Position numbers and translations under genes: made by a program | Assembly (NCBI RefSeq): GCF_003605195.1 | Contig: NZ_QYOS01000025.1 | Coordinates: forward strand, 248,001 to 312,000 | Direction: 5' to 3' | DNA: 64,000 nt | From: Aurantiacibacter odishensis | GTDB taxonomy: Bacteria; Pseudomonadota; Alphaproteobacteria; Sphingomonadales; Sphingomonadaceae | Shown: positions 56,455 to 64,000 of the stretch, piece after piece | Layout of the letters: every line of letters starts with the position of its first letter | How positions within the stretch are numbered: the stretch's first letter is position 1 | The notes under the pieces: model-generated | What the model was told of the DNA's origin: nothing | What the model saw: only the letters and a program-made list of their open reading frames with translations | Databases searched by the model: none

Positions 56455-57768
56455 TTACTCCCCGAAAACGCGGGCGAAGATCGTGTCGACGTGCTTGAAG
56501 TGATAGTCGAGGTTGAACTTCTCCTCGAGCTGTTCCTCGGAGAGCGCCGCAGTCACTTCCTCGTCGGCTTTCAGCAGGTCCAGCAGAGACATCTGGCCGT
56601 CCGATTCCCAGACCTTCATCGCGTTGCGCTGCACCAGGCGATAGGCGTTGTCGCGGGTGATGCCGGCCTGCGTCAGCGCCAGCAGCACGCGCTGCGAGTG
56701 GACGAGGCCGCCCATCTTGTCGAGGTTCTTCTGCATTCGCTCCGGATAGACCAGCAGCTTGTCGACCACGCCCGTCAGGCGGGCGAGCGCGAAGTCCAGC
56801 GTGATGGTGGCATCGGGCCCGATGAACCGCTCGACCGACGAGTGCGAGATATCGCGTTCGTGCCACAGGGCCACGTTTTCCAGCGCCGGGATGGCATAGC
56901 CGCGGATCATGCGGGCCTGCCCGGTCAGGTTCTCCGTCAGGATCGGGTTGCGCTTGTGCGGCATGGCGCTGGAGCCCTTTTGGCCGGGGGAGAAATACTC
57001 CTCTGCTTCCAGTACCTCTGTACGCTGCAGGTGGCGCACTTCGACAGCCAACCGTTCCATCGAGGAAGCGATGACGGCCAGCACGCTGAAATACATGGCA
57101 TGGCGGTCACGCGGGATGACCTGCGTGGAAACCGGCTCCACCGTCAGGCCGAGCTTTTCGGCGACGTATTCCTCAACGCTGGGATCGATGTTGGCAAAGG
57201 TGCCCACCGCGCCGCTGATTGCGCAGGTGGCGATTTCGGCGCGGGCAGCCTGCAGGCGCGAGCGGCAACGGTCGAACTCGGCATAGGCCTGTGCCAGCTT
57301 AAGGCCGAAGGTTGTCGGCTCTGCATGGATGCCGTGGCTGCGCCCGATGGTGGCGGTGTACTTGTGCTCTTCCGCCCGCCGCTTCAGCGCATCCAGCAGC
57401 GCGTCGAGGTCTTCCAGCAGGATATCCGTGGCGCGCGCCAGTTGCACCGCCAGCGTCGTGTCCAGCACGTCGGAACTGGTCATGCCCTGGTGCATGAAGC
57501 GCGCTTCGGGGCCGACTTCGTCTGCTACCCAGTCGAGGAACGCGATCACGTCGTGCTTCAGCACGCGCTCCTTCTCGTCGATGGCGGCAACGTCGATCTT
57601 CGGGTTCGTCGCCCACCAATCCCATAGAGCTTTCGCGCCGCTTTCGGGCACCACGCCCAGTTCGGCAAGTTTCTGCGTCGCGTGCGCTTCGATCAGGAAC
57701 CAGATCTCATACTTGGTCTCGGGCTCCCAGATGGCGGTCATGGCGGGGCGGGCGTAACGGGGGACCAT
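56455..57768 (-). CDS. purB: Adenylosuccinate lyase
   Basis: A 437-residue fumarase/aspartase-superfamily enzyme used twice in purine synthesis and in AMP formation. The start MVPRYARPAMTAIWEPE is typical. The superfamily signature GSSAMPHKRNP is at residues 265-275, with the catalytic Ser in the mobile loop, and TSSDVLDT upstream. It is on the same strand as the pyrF group and diverges from the DUF3857 gene. Confidence 0.96.
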   Translation of the reverse strand: MVPRYARPAMTAIWEPETKYEIWFLIEAHATQKLAELGVVPESGAKALWDWWATNPKIDVAAIDEKERVLKHDVIAFLDWVADEVGPEARFMHQGMTSSDVLDTTLAVQLARATDILLEDLDALLDALKRRAEEHKYTATIGRSHGIHAEPTTFGLKLAQAYAEFDRCRSRLQAARAEIATCAISGAVGTFANIDPSVEEYVAEKLGLTVEPVSTQVIPRDRHAMYFSVLAVIASSMERLAVEVRHLQRTEVLEAEEYFSPGQKGSSAMPHKRNPILTENLTGQARMIRGYAIPALENVALWHERDISHSSVERFIGPDATITLDFALARLTGVVDKLLVYPERMQKNLDKMGGLVHSQRVLLALTQAGITRDNAYRLVQRNAMKVWESDGQMSLLDLLKADEEVTAALSEEQLEEKFNLDYHFKHVDTIFARVFGE

Positions 57769-57931
57769 CGTGAACTCCGGTTGTTCTATGCTGGGAATAT
57801 CGCTGGGCGGCTAGGGCCTGCGCCTGCGATTGGCAAGACACCCGTTTACCGCCGTTGCAATCGAAACCGGTTCGTGATGAGAATACAGTAACATCGCGGC
57901 GCTAACCGCGTGCGATCAACAGGGGAAATTC

Positions 57932-60727
57932 ATGCACCGTTCCATCTCCGCCCTCCCGCTCGTGGCCATTGCCATCAGCGCGCCCGCATATGCCGGGGAG
58001 GAGCCGCTGTACCAACCGGCGCCTGCGTGGGTGGACGAAGCCGACGTGGCGAGCCTGATCGCGGAGGATGGCCCTGCAACCCTGCTGTACGACTGGCAGC
58101 ACCGACTGGAGGACGGCGTGGCTTGGGGCTACATCGACTGGGTGCAGCGCATCGACAATCCGCAGTCTCTGATGCAGGCGAACACGCAGACGCTGGAATG
58201 GCTGCCCGACAAGGGCGACCTTATCGTCCACCGCATGGAAATCCACCGCGACGGCGAAGTGATCGACCTGCTCGAACAGGGCGTTACCTTCGACGTGCTG
58301 CGGCGCGAGCAGGGGCTGGAGCAGCGCCTGCTCGACGGCAGCCTCACGGCGACCGTCTCCGTTCCGGGCCTGCGCGAAGGCGACGTGCTGCGCATCTCGC
58401 GCACTGTTTCGACCGATGACCAGGCTCTGGGAGACGAGGTGCAGGCCACGCAATACCTGCCGACAGAACCGTGGCAGGTGGGCACTGCCCGCGCCACGCT
58501 GAGCTGGCCGGCAGACGAGGAAATCTACTGGGGCGTGGAAGACACCGTCGACCTGCCGGAGCCGGAATTGCGCAATGGCTATCGCTACCTCAGCGTCGAC
58601 CTGCCACTGGCAGAGCCGGACCCCGTACCTGACGACGCACCGCGCCGCTATCACCGCCCGGCAATCCTGCGTGCCGGCAGCTTTGCAGACTGGCAGGAAG
58701 TCTCCGCAACGATGGCGCCGCATTTCGACGAGGCGGCAACCATCGCCGCCGATTCGGACGTGGCCCGGCTGGCGCGCGAAATCATGTCGCAGACCGACGA
58801 TCCGCTGGATCGCACCGCCCGCGCCGTGCGGCTGGTGCAAGACGAAGTCAGCTACTTGCTCAATGGCCTCGATGGCGGCAACTACCTGCCGCAATCCGCC
58901 GAGGAAACGTGGGACATCCGCTACGGCGATTGCAAGGCGAAGACCGTGCTACTGCTCGCCCTGCTGCGCGAGATGGATATTGACGCAGAACCTGTGCTGG
59001 TCAGTTCGCAGATGGGCGATGCCGTGCCCGAATTGCTGCCGCTGCCCGCCGCGTTCGATCACGTGATCGTCCACGCCATGATCGACGGCACGGATTACTG
59101 GCTCGACGGCACCAGTTCCGCCACCCGGCTGGCCACGCTCGCCAACGTGCCGCCGTTCCACTACGCGCTGCCGCTGCGGGAAGGCGGGGCCGAGCTGATC
59201 CCGATGACCCAGCGCGACCTCGCCGTGCCGCAAATGCGCGCCAACATCACGATGGACCATTCCGCCGGGATCGATTTCCCTGCACTGGTAACGCTCGACA
59301 TCGACTTCAGCGGTCCGGCCGCGGCCCAGATGCAGGCGATGGTCGATGCCGACGATCCGGCGATGTTGCAGGCCCTGGCGCACAGTTTCGCCGGTGACGA
59401 ATCCATGGCGATGCAGGTCAGTTCGCTGACGATCGACTACGACGAGGACGACGCCGTTGCCACCGTGGTGGTGAAAGGCGTTACGCAGCCGCAATTCCAG
59501 TGGGTCGATGGTCGCCTGCGCTCAAGCGTGGAGCCGGGCGAGGAGGTGAACGAATTCAATCCCAATCGTGCGCGCCCTGCCTGGCGCGACATTCCCGTGG
59601 CAACACCTGGCCCGATGCGCCAGGAATTCGGCATGCGCATGGTCCTGCCGCAGGACGGCAACGGCTTCTCCCTGGAAGGGGAGCGCGATGTTGAAATGGG
59701 CTTTGGCAACCTGCGCATCACGCGCACGGCCAGCATCGATGGCAGCGAACTGCTGGCGACGGGCGAAACCTTCGCGCGGCTCGGCGAAATCGCGGCCGAT
59801 GATCTGCCCGAAGCGCGCCGCGCCGCGCGCCAGATCAGCAGCAATACGCTCGAACTCGTGCCGCCCGAAAGCGTGACCTGGCGTTGGGAACTGCCCGATG
59901 CGGAGCGGTTCGAACGTGCGGCCCCGCTGCTCGATGCCTACGACCGGGCCATCGATTTTGCGAAGGAGGATGACTTCCAGCCACTGATCGCGCGCGCACT
60001 GTTCCTGCGCTCGATATACGATTTCGACGCGGCGATGGCCGATTTCGATGTGCTGGTGGAAGAGCAGCCCTCTTCGTGGGCCTTCCGTTCACGTTCCTGG
60101 CTGCACCGGACGCAGGGCGACAGAGACGCGATGCTGGCCGACATGCAGGCGGCTTACGAACTCGATCCCGATAACGGCGTAGCACGCGAAGTCGCGGAAA
60201 TGCTCGCATATGAAGGTCGCCACGACGAGGCGCGTGAACTGATGGAATCGCTGGCCGTCGCAGATGGCGATCTCATCTGGCACTATTCCACCCTTGCCAC
60301 CATCGCTGCGGCGGAAGGCAAGCTGGAGGATGCCGAGGCGTTCATGTCCGATGCTGTGGCGCAGGCCCCGCAAAGCGCCGATGCGTTGAATGCCGATTGC
60401 TGGTTCCGCGGCCTGTGGAACACCGGGCTGGACGATGCCGTGGACGTTTGCACGCGATCTATCGAGCGTGCCAGCAATGCCGCCGCTGCGCTGGACAGCA
60501 GGGCGCTGGTCCGGTTCCGCGAGGGCGACTACGAAGGCGCGATCGCCGATCTCGACGGGGCGCTGGCGATCTCTCCGGGCCTCGCCGAATCGCTTTACCT
60601 ACGCGCACTTGCCAAGATGCACGCCGGCATCGACGGGGCGGAGGCCGACCTGACGATGGCCCTTCGCATGGCACCGCACCTTGATGATTTCTACGCCCGG
60701 CACGGTATCGCCTCGCCCCTGTCGTAA
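57932..60727 (+). CDS. DUF3857 / transglutaminase-like / TPR periplasmic protein
   Basis: A 931-residue exported protein with signal MHRSISALPLVAIAISAPAYA. A DUF3857 beta domain (about 45-250) comes first, then a transglutaminase-like domain with triad C334 (YGDCKAKT), H377 (FDHVIVH) and D392 (YWLDGTSS). A further beta region and C-terminal TPR-like helices (about 655-925; DFDAAMADFDVLVEEQPSSWAF, DYEGAIADLDGALAIS) follow. It may cleave or cross-link periplasmic peptides; the substrate is unknown. It diverges from purB. Confidence 0.9.
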   Translation: MHRSISALPLVAIAISAPAYAGEEPLYQPAPAWVDEADVASLIAEDGPATLLYDWQHRLEDGVAWGYIDWVQRIDNPQSLMQANTQTLEWLPDKGDLIVHRMEIHRDGEVIDLLEQGVTFDVLRREQGLEQRLLDGSLTATVSVPGLREGDVLRISRTVSTDDQALGDEVQATQYLPTEPWQVGTARATLSWPADEEIYWGVEDTVDLPEPELRNGYRYLSVDLPLAEPDPVPDDAPRRYHRPAILRAGSFADWQEVSATMAPHFDEAATIAADSDVARLAREIMSQTDDPLDRTARAVRLVQDEVSYLLNGLDGGNYLPQSAEETWDIRYGDCKAKTVLLLALLREMDIDAEPVLVSSQMGDAVPELLPLPAAFDHVIVHAMIDGTDYWLDGTSSATRLATLANVPPFHYALPLREGGAELIPMTQRDLAVPQMRANITMDHSAGIDFPALVTLDIDFSGPAAAQMQAMVDADDPAMLQALAHSFAGDESMAMQVSSLTIDYDEDDAVATVVVKGVTQPQFQWVDGRLRSSVEPGEEVNEFNPNRARPAWRDIPVATPGPMRQEFGMRMVLPQDGNGFSLEGERDVEMGFGNLRITRTASIDGSELLATGETFARLGEIAADDLPEARRAARQISSNTLELVPPESVTWRWELPDAERFERAAPLLDAYDRAIDFAKEDDFQPLIARALFLRSIYDFDAAMADFDVLVEEQPSSWAFRSRSWLHRTQGDRDAMLADMQAAYELDPDNGVAREVAEMLAYEGRHDEARELMESLAVADGDLIWHYSTLATIAAAEGKLEDAEAFMSDAVAQAPQSADALNADCWFRGLWNTGLDDAVDVCTRSIERASNAAAALDSRALVRFREGDYEGAIADLDGALAISPGLAESLYLRALAKMHAGIDGAEADLTMALRMAPHLDDFYARHGIASPLS

Positions 60728-60742
60728 TCTGGATGCCGTAAT

Positions 60743-61471
60743 CTAGATCAGCCCCTTGGCGCGCATGGAGACGTGCCCCTCGCGTCCTACGATTACGTGA
60801 TCGTGCACGGTGATGCCCAGCGGCCTGCCTGCATCGGCGATGCGGCGGGTGATCTGGATATCGGCGCGGCTTGGCTCCGGGTTGCCGCTGGGATGGTTGT
60901 GCACCAGGATCATGGCCGAAGCGCCAAGGTCCAGCCCGCGCTTGATCACCTCGCGCGGGTGGATCGCGGCTTCGTCCACCGTGCCGTCGCCGAAATGGTG
61001 ATCCAGCAGCAGGCGGTTGCGCGCATTCAGGTATAGCACCCGCACACGCTCTGTATTGAGGTGCGCCATGTCGATGGCGAGATAGTCCAGCAAAGCCTGC
61101 CAGCTACCCAGCACCGGCTTGTCCTGCACTTCGCTGCGGGCCATGCGCCGGGCGATCAGCGCGCCGATCTTGATCATGCCGACGCTGGCATCGCTAACGC
61201 CCTTCACCTGTTTGAGGGCCGCAGGTTCCGCATTCAGTACGCCCGCCAGCGTGCCGAAGCGTGCCAGCAGCGCCTTTGCCTGCGGCTTCGTGTCACCTCG
61301 GGCCAGTGCCCCGAACAGCAGGTATTCTAGCACTTCGTAGTCGGCCAACGCCTCCGCCCCACCGCCCAGCAGGCGTTCGCGCAGCCGGGCGCGGTGCCCT
61401 GAAGCACCCGATTTGTCCGACTTTTGAATATCCTGCGACACGTTTCGGCGCGACCCCCTCACGCCATGCAT
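60743..61471 (-). CDS. radC: RadC / JAB-domain protein
   Basis: A 242-residue protein: helix-hairpin-helix region (ALKQVKGVSDASVGMIKIGALIARRM) and a JAMM metal site HNHPSGNPEPSRAD with H191, H193 and D204. Despite the name, a role in repair is doubtful in E. coli. ATG at 61471 is chosen; 61510 is also possible and would abut the divergent ydbH-like gene. Confidence 0.9.
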   Translation of the reverse strand: MHGVRGSRRNVSQDIQKSDKSGASGHRARLRERLLGGGAEALADYEVLEYLLFGALARGDTKPQAKALLARFGTLAGVLNAEPAALKQVKGVSDASVGMIKIGALIARRMARSEVQDKPVLGSWQALLDYLAIDMAHLNTERVRVLYLNARNRLLLDHHFGDGTVDEAAIHPREVIKRGLDLGASAMILVHNHPSGNPEPSRADIQITRRIADAGRPLGITVHDHVIVGREGHVSMRAKGLI

Positions 61472-61509
61472 TGCCTTTGTCTCCGCTCTCGCGCAAGTGT
61501 GCCCGTGCA

Positions 61510-64000
61510 ATGGCGCACGCTCCGCAAGAGACCGGAAACGCCCGTCCGAAGGGTCGCACGCGCCGCGCTTTGCGAGCGGGCTTCCGCGTGGCCGTCATCG
61601 TCGTCCTCGTTGCGCTGGTCGTCATGTGGCTGCGGCGTGAGGAGATCGCCGACAATTTCATCGCCGATACCTTTTCCGACCGGGGCATCCCTGCGACCTA
61701 CGACGTGGAACAGATCTCGGCGCGCCGCCAGGTCCTCACCAATGTCGTTATCGGGGATCCGCAGCGGCCAGACCTGACAGTAGAGCGTATCGAGGTGCGG
61801 ATCGCTCCGCGCCTCGGCCTGCCGGATATCCGCGAGGTTCGGCTTACCAGGCCGCGCCTGTTCGGCACTTACCGGGACGGACAGGCGAGTTTCGGCGCGC
61901 TTGATTCGTTCATCTTCACCGGCAGCGACGCACCGTTCGAATTCCCCGCCATGCGCCTGGCCGTGGACGATGGGCGCGCTCTGATGGAAACCGATTACGG
62001 CCGTGTCGGGATGAAACTTTCGGGCAGCGGACACCTTCGTGGCGGTTTTGAAGGCGAACTCGCCGTCGCCGCTCCCGAACTGGCGATCGGCGACTGCGCG
62101 GCGGACGGTGCAACGCTCTACGGCCGCATTGCCATCGATGCGGAGCGGCCCGAGTTTCGCGGACCTGTCCGCTTCGCCGCGCTTGATTGCGAAGGAAGCG
62201 GCCTGGCCGTGCGCGATGCGGGCGTGCAGCTGGACCTGCAGGCCGAGCGAAACCTCGTGGAATACGAAGGCGATCTCGATTTCGCCGCCGGGTCGGTCGC
62301 CGTCGCCGATATGCAGGCCGCGCTCCGCGGGGATGGCCGGTTCACCTGGCGTGACGGTGACCTGAACGTTCGTTACGATGTCGCTGCTGCCGAAGCCGAG
62401 ACGCCCTGGGCAACAATCGGCAGCCTCGAGATGGAGGGCCGGATCCGCGCGCTCGACAATTTCGCCCAGGCCGAGGTCGAAGGTGAGATTGCCGGAGAAG
62501 ACCTGCGCATGGGGCCCGAGGTGAATGATGCCATCGCAGACGCCGCAGATGCCACGCAGGGCACCCTTTTGGCGCCGCTGCTCAACCGCATCGGCCTCAA
62601 TCTGGCGAGGGACCTGAGGGGGAGCGAGCTCGCGGCAACTTTCAACGCTCGCCAGCGTGATGGCCGGGCTAGCCTGACGATTCCTGACGCCCGGCTTCGC
62701 GGCGGCAGCGATGAGACATTGCTGGCCCTGTCTCGCGGGCAAGTGGTAACAGGCGAGGGCGGACTGCCGCGGTTTTCGGGCAATTTCCAGACCGGCGGTG
62801 CGGGCCTGCCACGTATCGCCGGGCGGATGGAACAAACGCCGGGCGGCGCACTCGAACTGCGCATGACCATGCGCGAGTATACAGCGGGCGGGGCCAGCCT
62901 GGCGCTGTCCGACATGCGCCTGCTGCAGGGGCGGGGCGGGGAACTCGCGCTAAACGGGCGAGCCCTCGCAAGTGGCGATATACCGGGTGGCACGGTTTCC
63001 GGATTGGTGCTGCCGATCGACGCTACCCTTTCCGCCGATGGCTCGCTCAGCCTGTGGCGCGGCTGCCGGGATGTGCGCTTCGATAGGCTGACAGTCGCGA
63101 ACCTGCGACTGGGGCGCGAGTCTCTGACGCTCTGCCCGCCATCGGGCCGCCCGATTCTTCGCTCTGGCAGTGCCGGACTGCAATTCGCCGCCGGGGTTAA
63201 CGCGCTCGATCTGAGAGGCGAATTTGCCGAAACGCCAATCGCCGTGCGTTCAGGGCCCCTGGGCGTTGCCTGGCCCGGCGCGCTCTCGGCCAGCAATCTC
63301 GATATCCGCCTCGGTCCGCAGGGCAGTGCCCAGCGTTTCACCGTGACAGACCTTCGCGCGCAGCTCTCTGCTGACAATATCGGCGGGGATTTCGCAGGGG
63401 CCGACGTTCTTCTCGCTTCCGTTCCGCTCGATATCCGCGATGCCTCTGGCACCTGGACCTATGCTGATGACCGCCTGAGCATTACGGAGGGCGCGCTGCG
63501 TGTTGAAGATCGCGAAGAAGTGGACCGCTTCGAACCGCTGGTTGCGCGCGATGCAAGTCTCTCGCTGTTCGACAACCTGATCACCGCCGACGCCGTGCTG
63601 CGCGAGCCGGTGCTGGACCGTCCCGTCACCCGTGTCCGCATTGCGCACGATCTCGCCACCAGCGCCGGCCATGCGGACCTGATCGTCGAAGAACTGATCT
63701 TCGACGACACGTTCCAGCCCGCGCCGTCTTACAGCCAGTGCCGGAATGGCGCGGCTCCGGAATTGCGCCCGCGCGGGCTCACCTGCCTCGCACTTGGCAT
63801 AGTCAGCGACGTGCAGGGCAGCGTGAGCGGGACCGGGCGGATCGACTGGGATGCGGAGGGCGTGATGTCTTCCGGCACTTTCTCGACCGACGGCGTCGAC
63901 GTTGCCGCGCCGTTCGGTCCGGTAAAAGGCGCGCGCGGCACCATCGAATTCACGGACCTACTGGGCCTCACTACCGCTCCGGACCAGCGCCTGGCCATCG
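61510..64000 (+). CDS. YdbH / AsmA-like intermembrane protein, N-terminal part (cut by window edge)
   Basis: Open from ATG at 61510 to the right edge, 830 codons visible. A basic N-terminus and one membrane helix (RVAVIVVLVALVVMWLRR, about residues 26-43) are followed by a long beta-rich periplasmic body with repeated short strands and turns (RLTRPRLFGTYRDGQASFG, GDLNVRYDVAAAEAETPWA). This matches the YdbH family, a bridge-like AsmA-type protein implicated in phospholipid transport between membranes. The C-terminus is outside the window, and ynbE/ydbL-type partners would be looked for there. Confidence 0.8.
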   Translation, partial: MAHAPQETGNARPKGRTRRALRAGFRVAVIVVLVALVVMWLRREEIADNFIADTFSDRGIPATYDVEQISARRQVLTNVVIGDPQRPDLTVERIEVRIAPRLGLPDIREVRLTRPRLFGTYRDGQASFGALDSFIFTGSDAPFEFPAMRLAVDDGRALMETDYGRVGMKLSGSGHLRGGFEGELAVAAPELAIGDCAADGATLYGRIAIDAERPEFRGPVRFAALDCEGSGLAVRDAGVQLDLQAERNLVEYEGDLDFAAGSVAVADMQAALRGDGRFTWRDGDLNVRYDVAAAEAETPWATIGSLEMEGRIRALDNFAQAEVEGEIAGEDLRMGPEVNDAIADAADATQGTLLAPLLNRIGLNLARDLRGSELAATFNARQRDGRASLTIPDARLRGGSDETLLALSRGQVVTGEGGLPRFSGNFQTGGAGLPRIAGRMEQTPGGALELRMTMREYTAGGASLALSDMRLLQGRGGELALNGRALASGDIPGGTVSGLVLPIDATLSADGSLSLWRGCRDVRFDRLTVANLRLGRESLTLCPPSGRPILRSGSAGLQFAAGVNALDLRGEFAETPIAVRSGPLGVAWPGALSASNLDIRLGPQGSAQRFTVTDLRAQLSADNIGGDFAGADVLLASVPLDIRDASGTWTYADDRLSITEGALRVEDREEVDRFEPLVARDASLSLFDNLITADAVLREPVLDRPVTRVRIAHDLATSAGHADLIVEELIFDDTFQPAPSYSQCRNGAAPELRPRGLTCLALGIVSDVQGSVSGTGRIDWDAEGVMSSGTFSTDGVDVAAPFGPVKGARGTIEFTDLLGLTTAPDQRLAI

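Noticed and set aside
60724-60752. Short direct repeat around GTAATCTGGAT / GTAATCTAGAT after the DUF3857 gene.
   Set aside because: Eleven bases with one mismatch, overlapping the radC end; likely a local slip without function.

Overview
The window looks like chromosomal DNA of an alphaproteobacterium of the order Sphingomonadales, most likely an Erythrobacteraceae-type genome. The evidence is high-GC coding sequence throughout, a CckA hybrid kinase and a CpdR receiver (parts of the alphaproteobacterial CtrA-control pathway), GTTC-N7-GTTC LexA-type boxes, a SapC-family gene, recA, alaS and icd lying close together, and a trpF-trpB-trpA-accD-folC series. There are no insertion sequences, phage genes, CRISPR arrays or rRNA genes. 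Coding density is very high, and no gap without a gene exceeds about 240 bases.

Layout. 1-10.8 kb: a cut-off lytic transglycosylase, dapA, a DUF885 lipoprotein, a cupredoxin-like lipoprotein, smpB, a DUF2062 membrane protein, cckA, and two adjacent secreted DUF4139 proteins. 10.9-21.4 kb: recA with a LexA box, a methyltransferase, alaS, a tiny hydrophilic protein, a CPA2 antiporter, putP, a small membrane protein and a GNAT/nitrilase fusion. 21.4-34.1 kb: icd, then a same-strand run that reads thiolase, 3-hydroxyacyl-CoA dehydrogenase/enoyl-CoA hydratase, acyl-CoA dehydrogenase, flavin oxidoreductase, type III polyketide synthase, methyltransferase, FAD oxidoreductase. It is transcribed divergently from fadD-like and merR genes across a region that holds a perfect palindrome. 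34.1-45.1 kb: tRNA-Val(GAC), cpdR, an N-formylglutamate amidohydrolase-type gene, sapC-like, an FAD-linked oxidase, a DEAD-box helicase, an EamA transporter, a Crp/Fnr regulator and a uvrD/pcrA helicase with its own LexA-type box. 45.2-49.7 kb: two neighbouring secreted proteins with a shared C-terminal motif, rsmD, an rluB-type gene, ampG and a zinc-ribbon membrane protein. 49.7-57.8 kb: folC, accD, trpA, two small membrane proteins flanking a REP pair, trpB, trpF, pyrF, a LapA-like protein and purB. 57.9-64 kb: a DUF3857/transglutaminase/TPR protein, radC and a cut-off YdbH/AsmA-like protein.

How the parts fit. Most genes are housekeeping (lysine, tryptophan, pyrimidine, purine, folate and fatty-acid synthesis, translation quality control, DNA repair). 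The most distinctive region is the fatty-acid oxidation run that continues, with overlapping or closely spaced genes, into a three-gene set (type III PKS, methyltransferase, flavoprotein) with the architecture of phenolic-lipid (alkylresorcinol/alkylquinone) pathways. I saw no clearly unprecedented system. The best candidates for undescribed biology are that linked cluster and its putative MerR operator, the paired DYWPG-motif secreted proteins, the DUF4139 pair (one member has a TonB-box-like segment), and two small membrane proteins translationally coupled into the trp operon.
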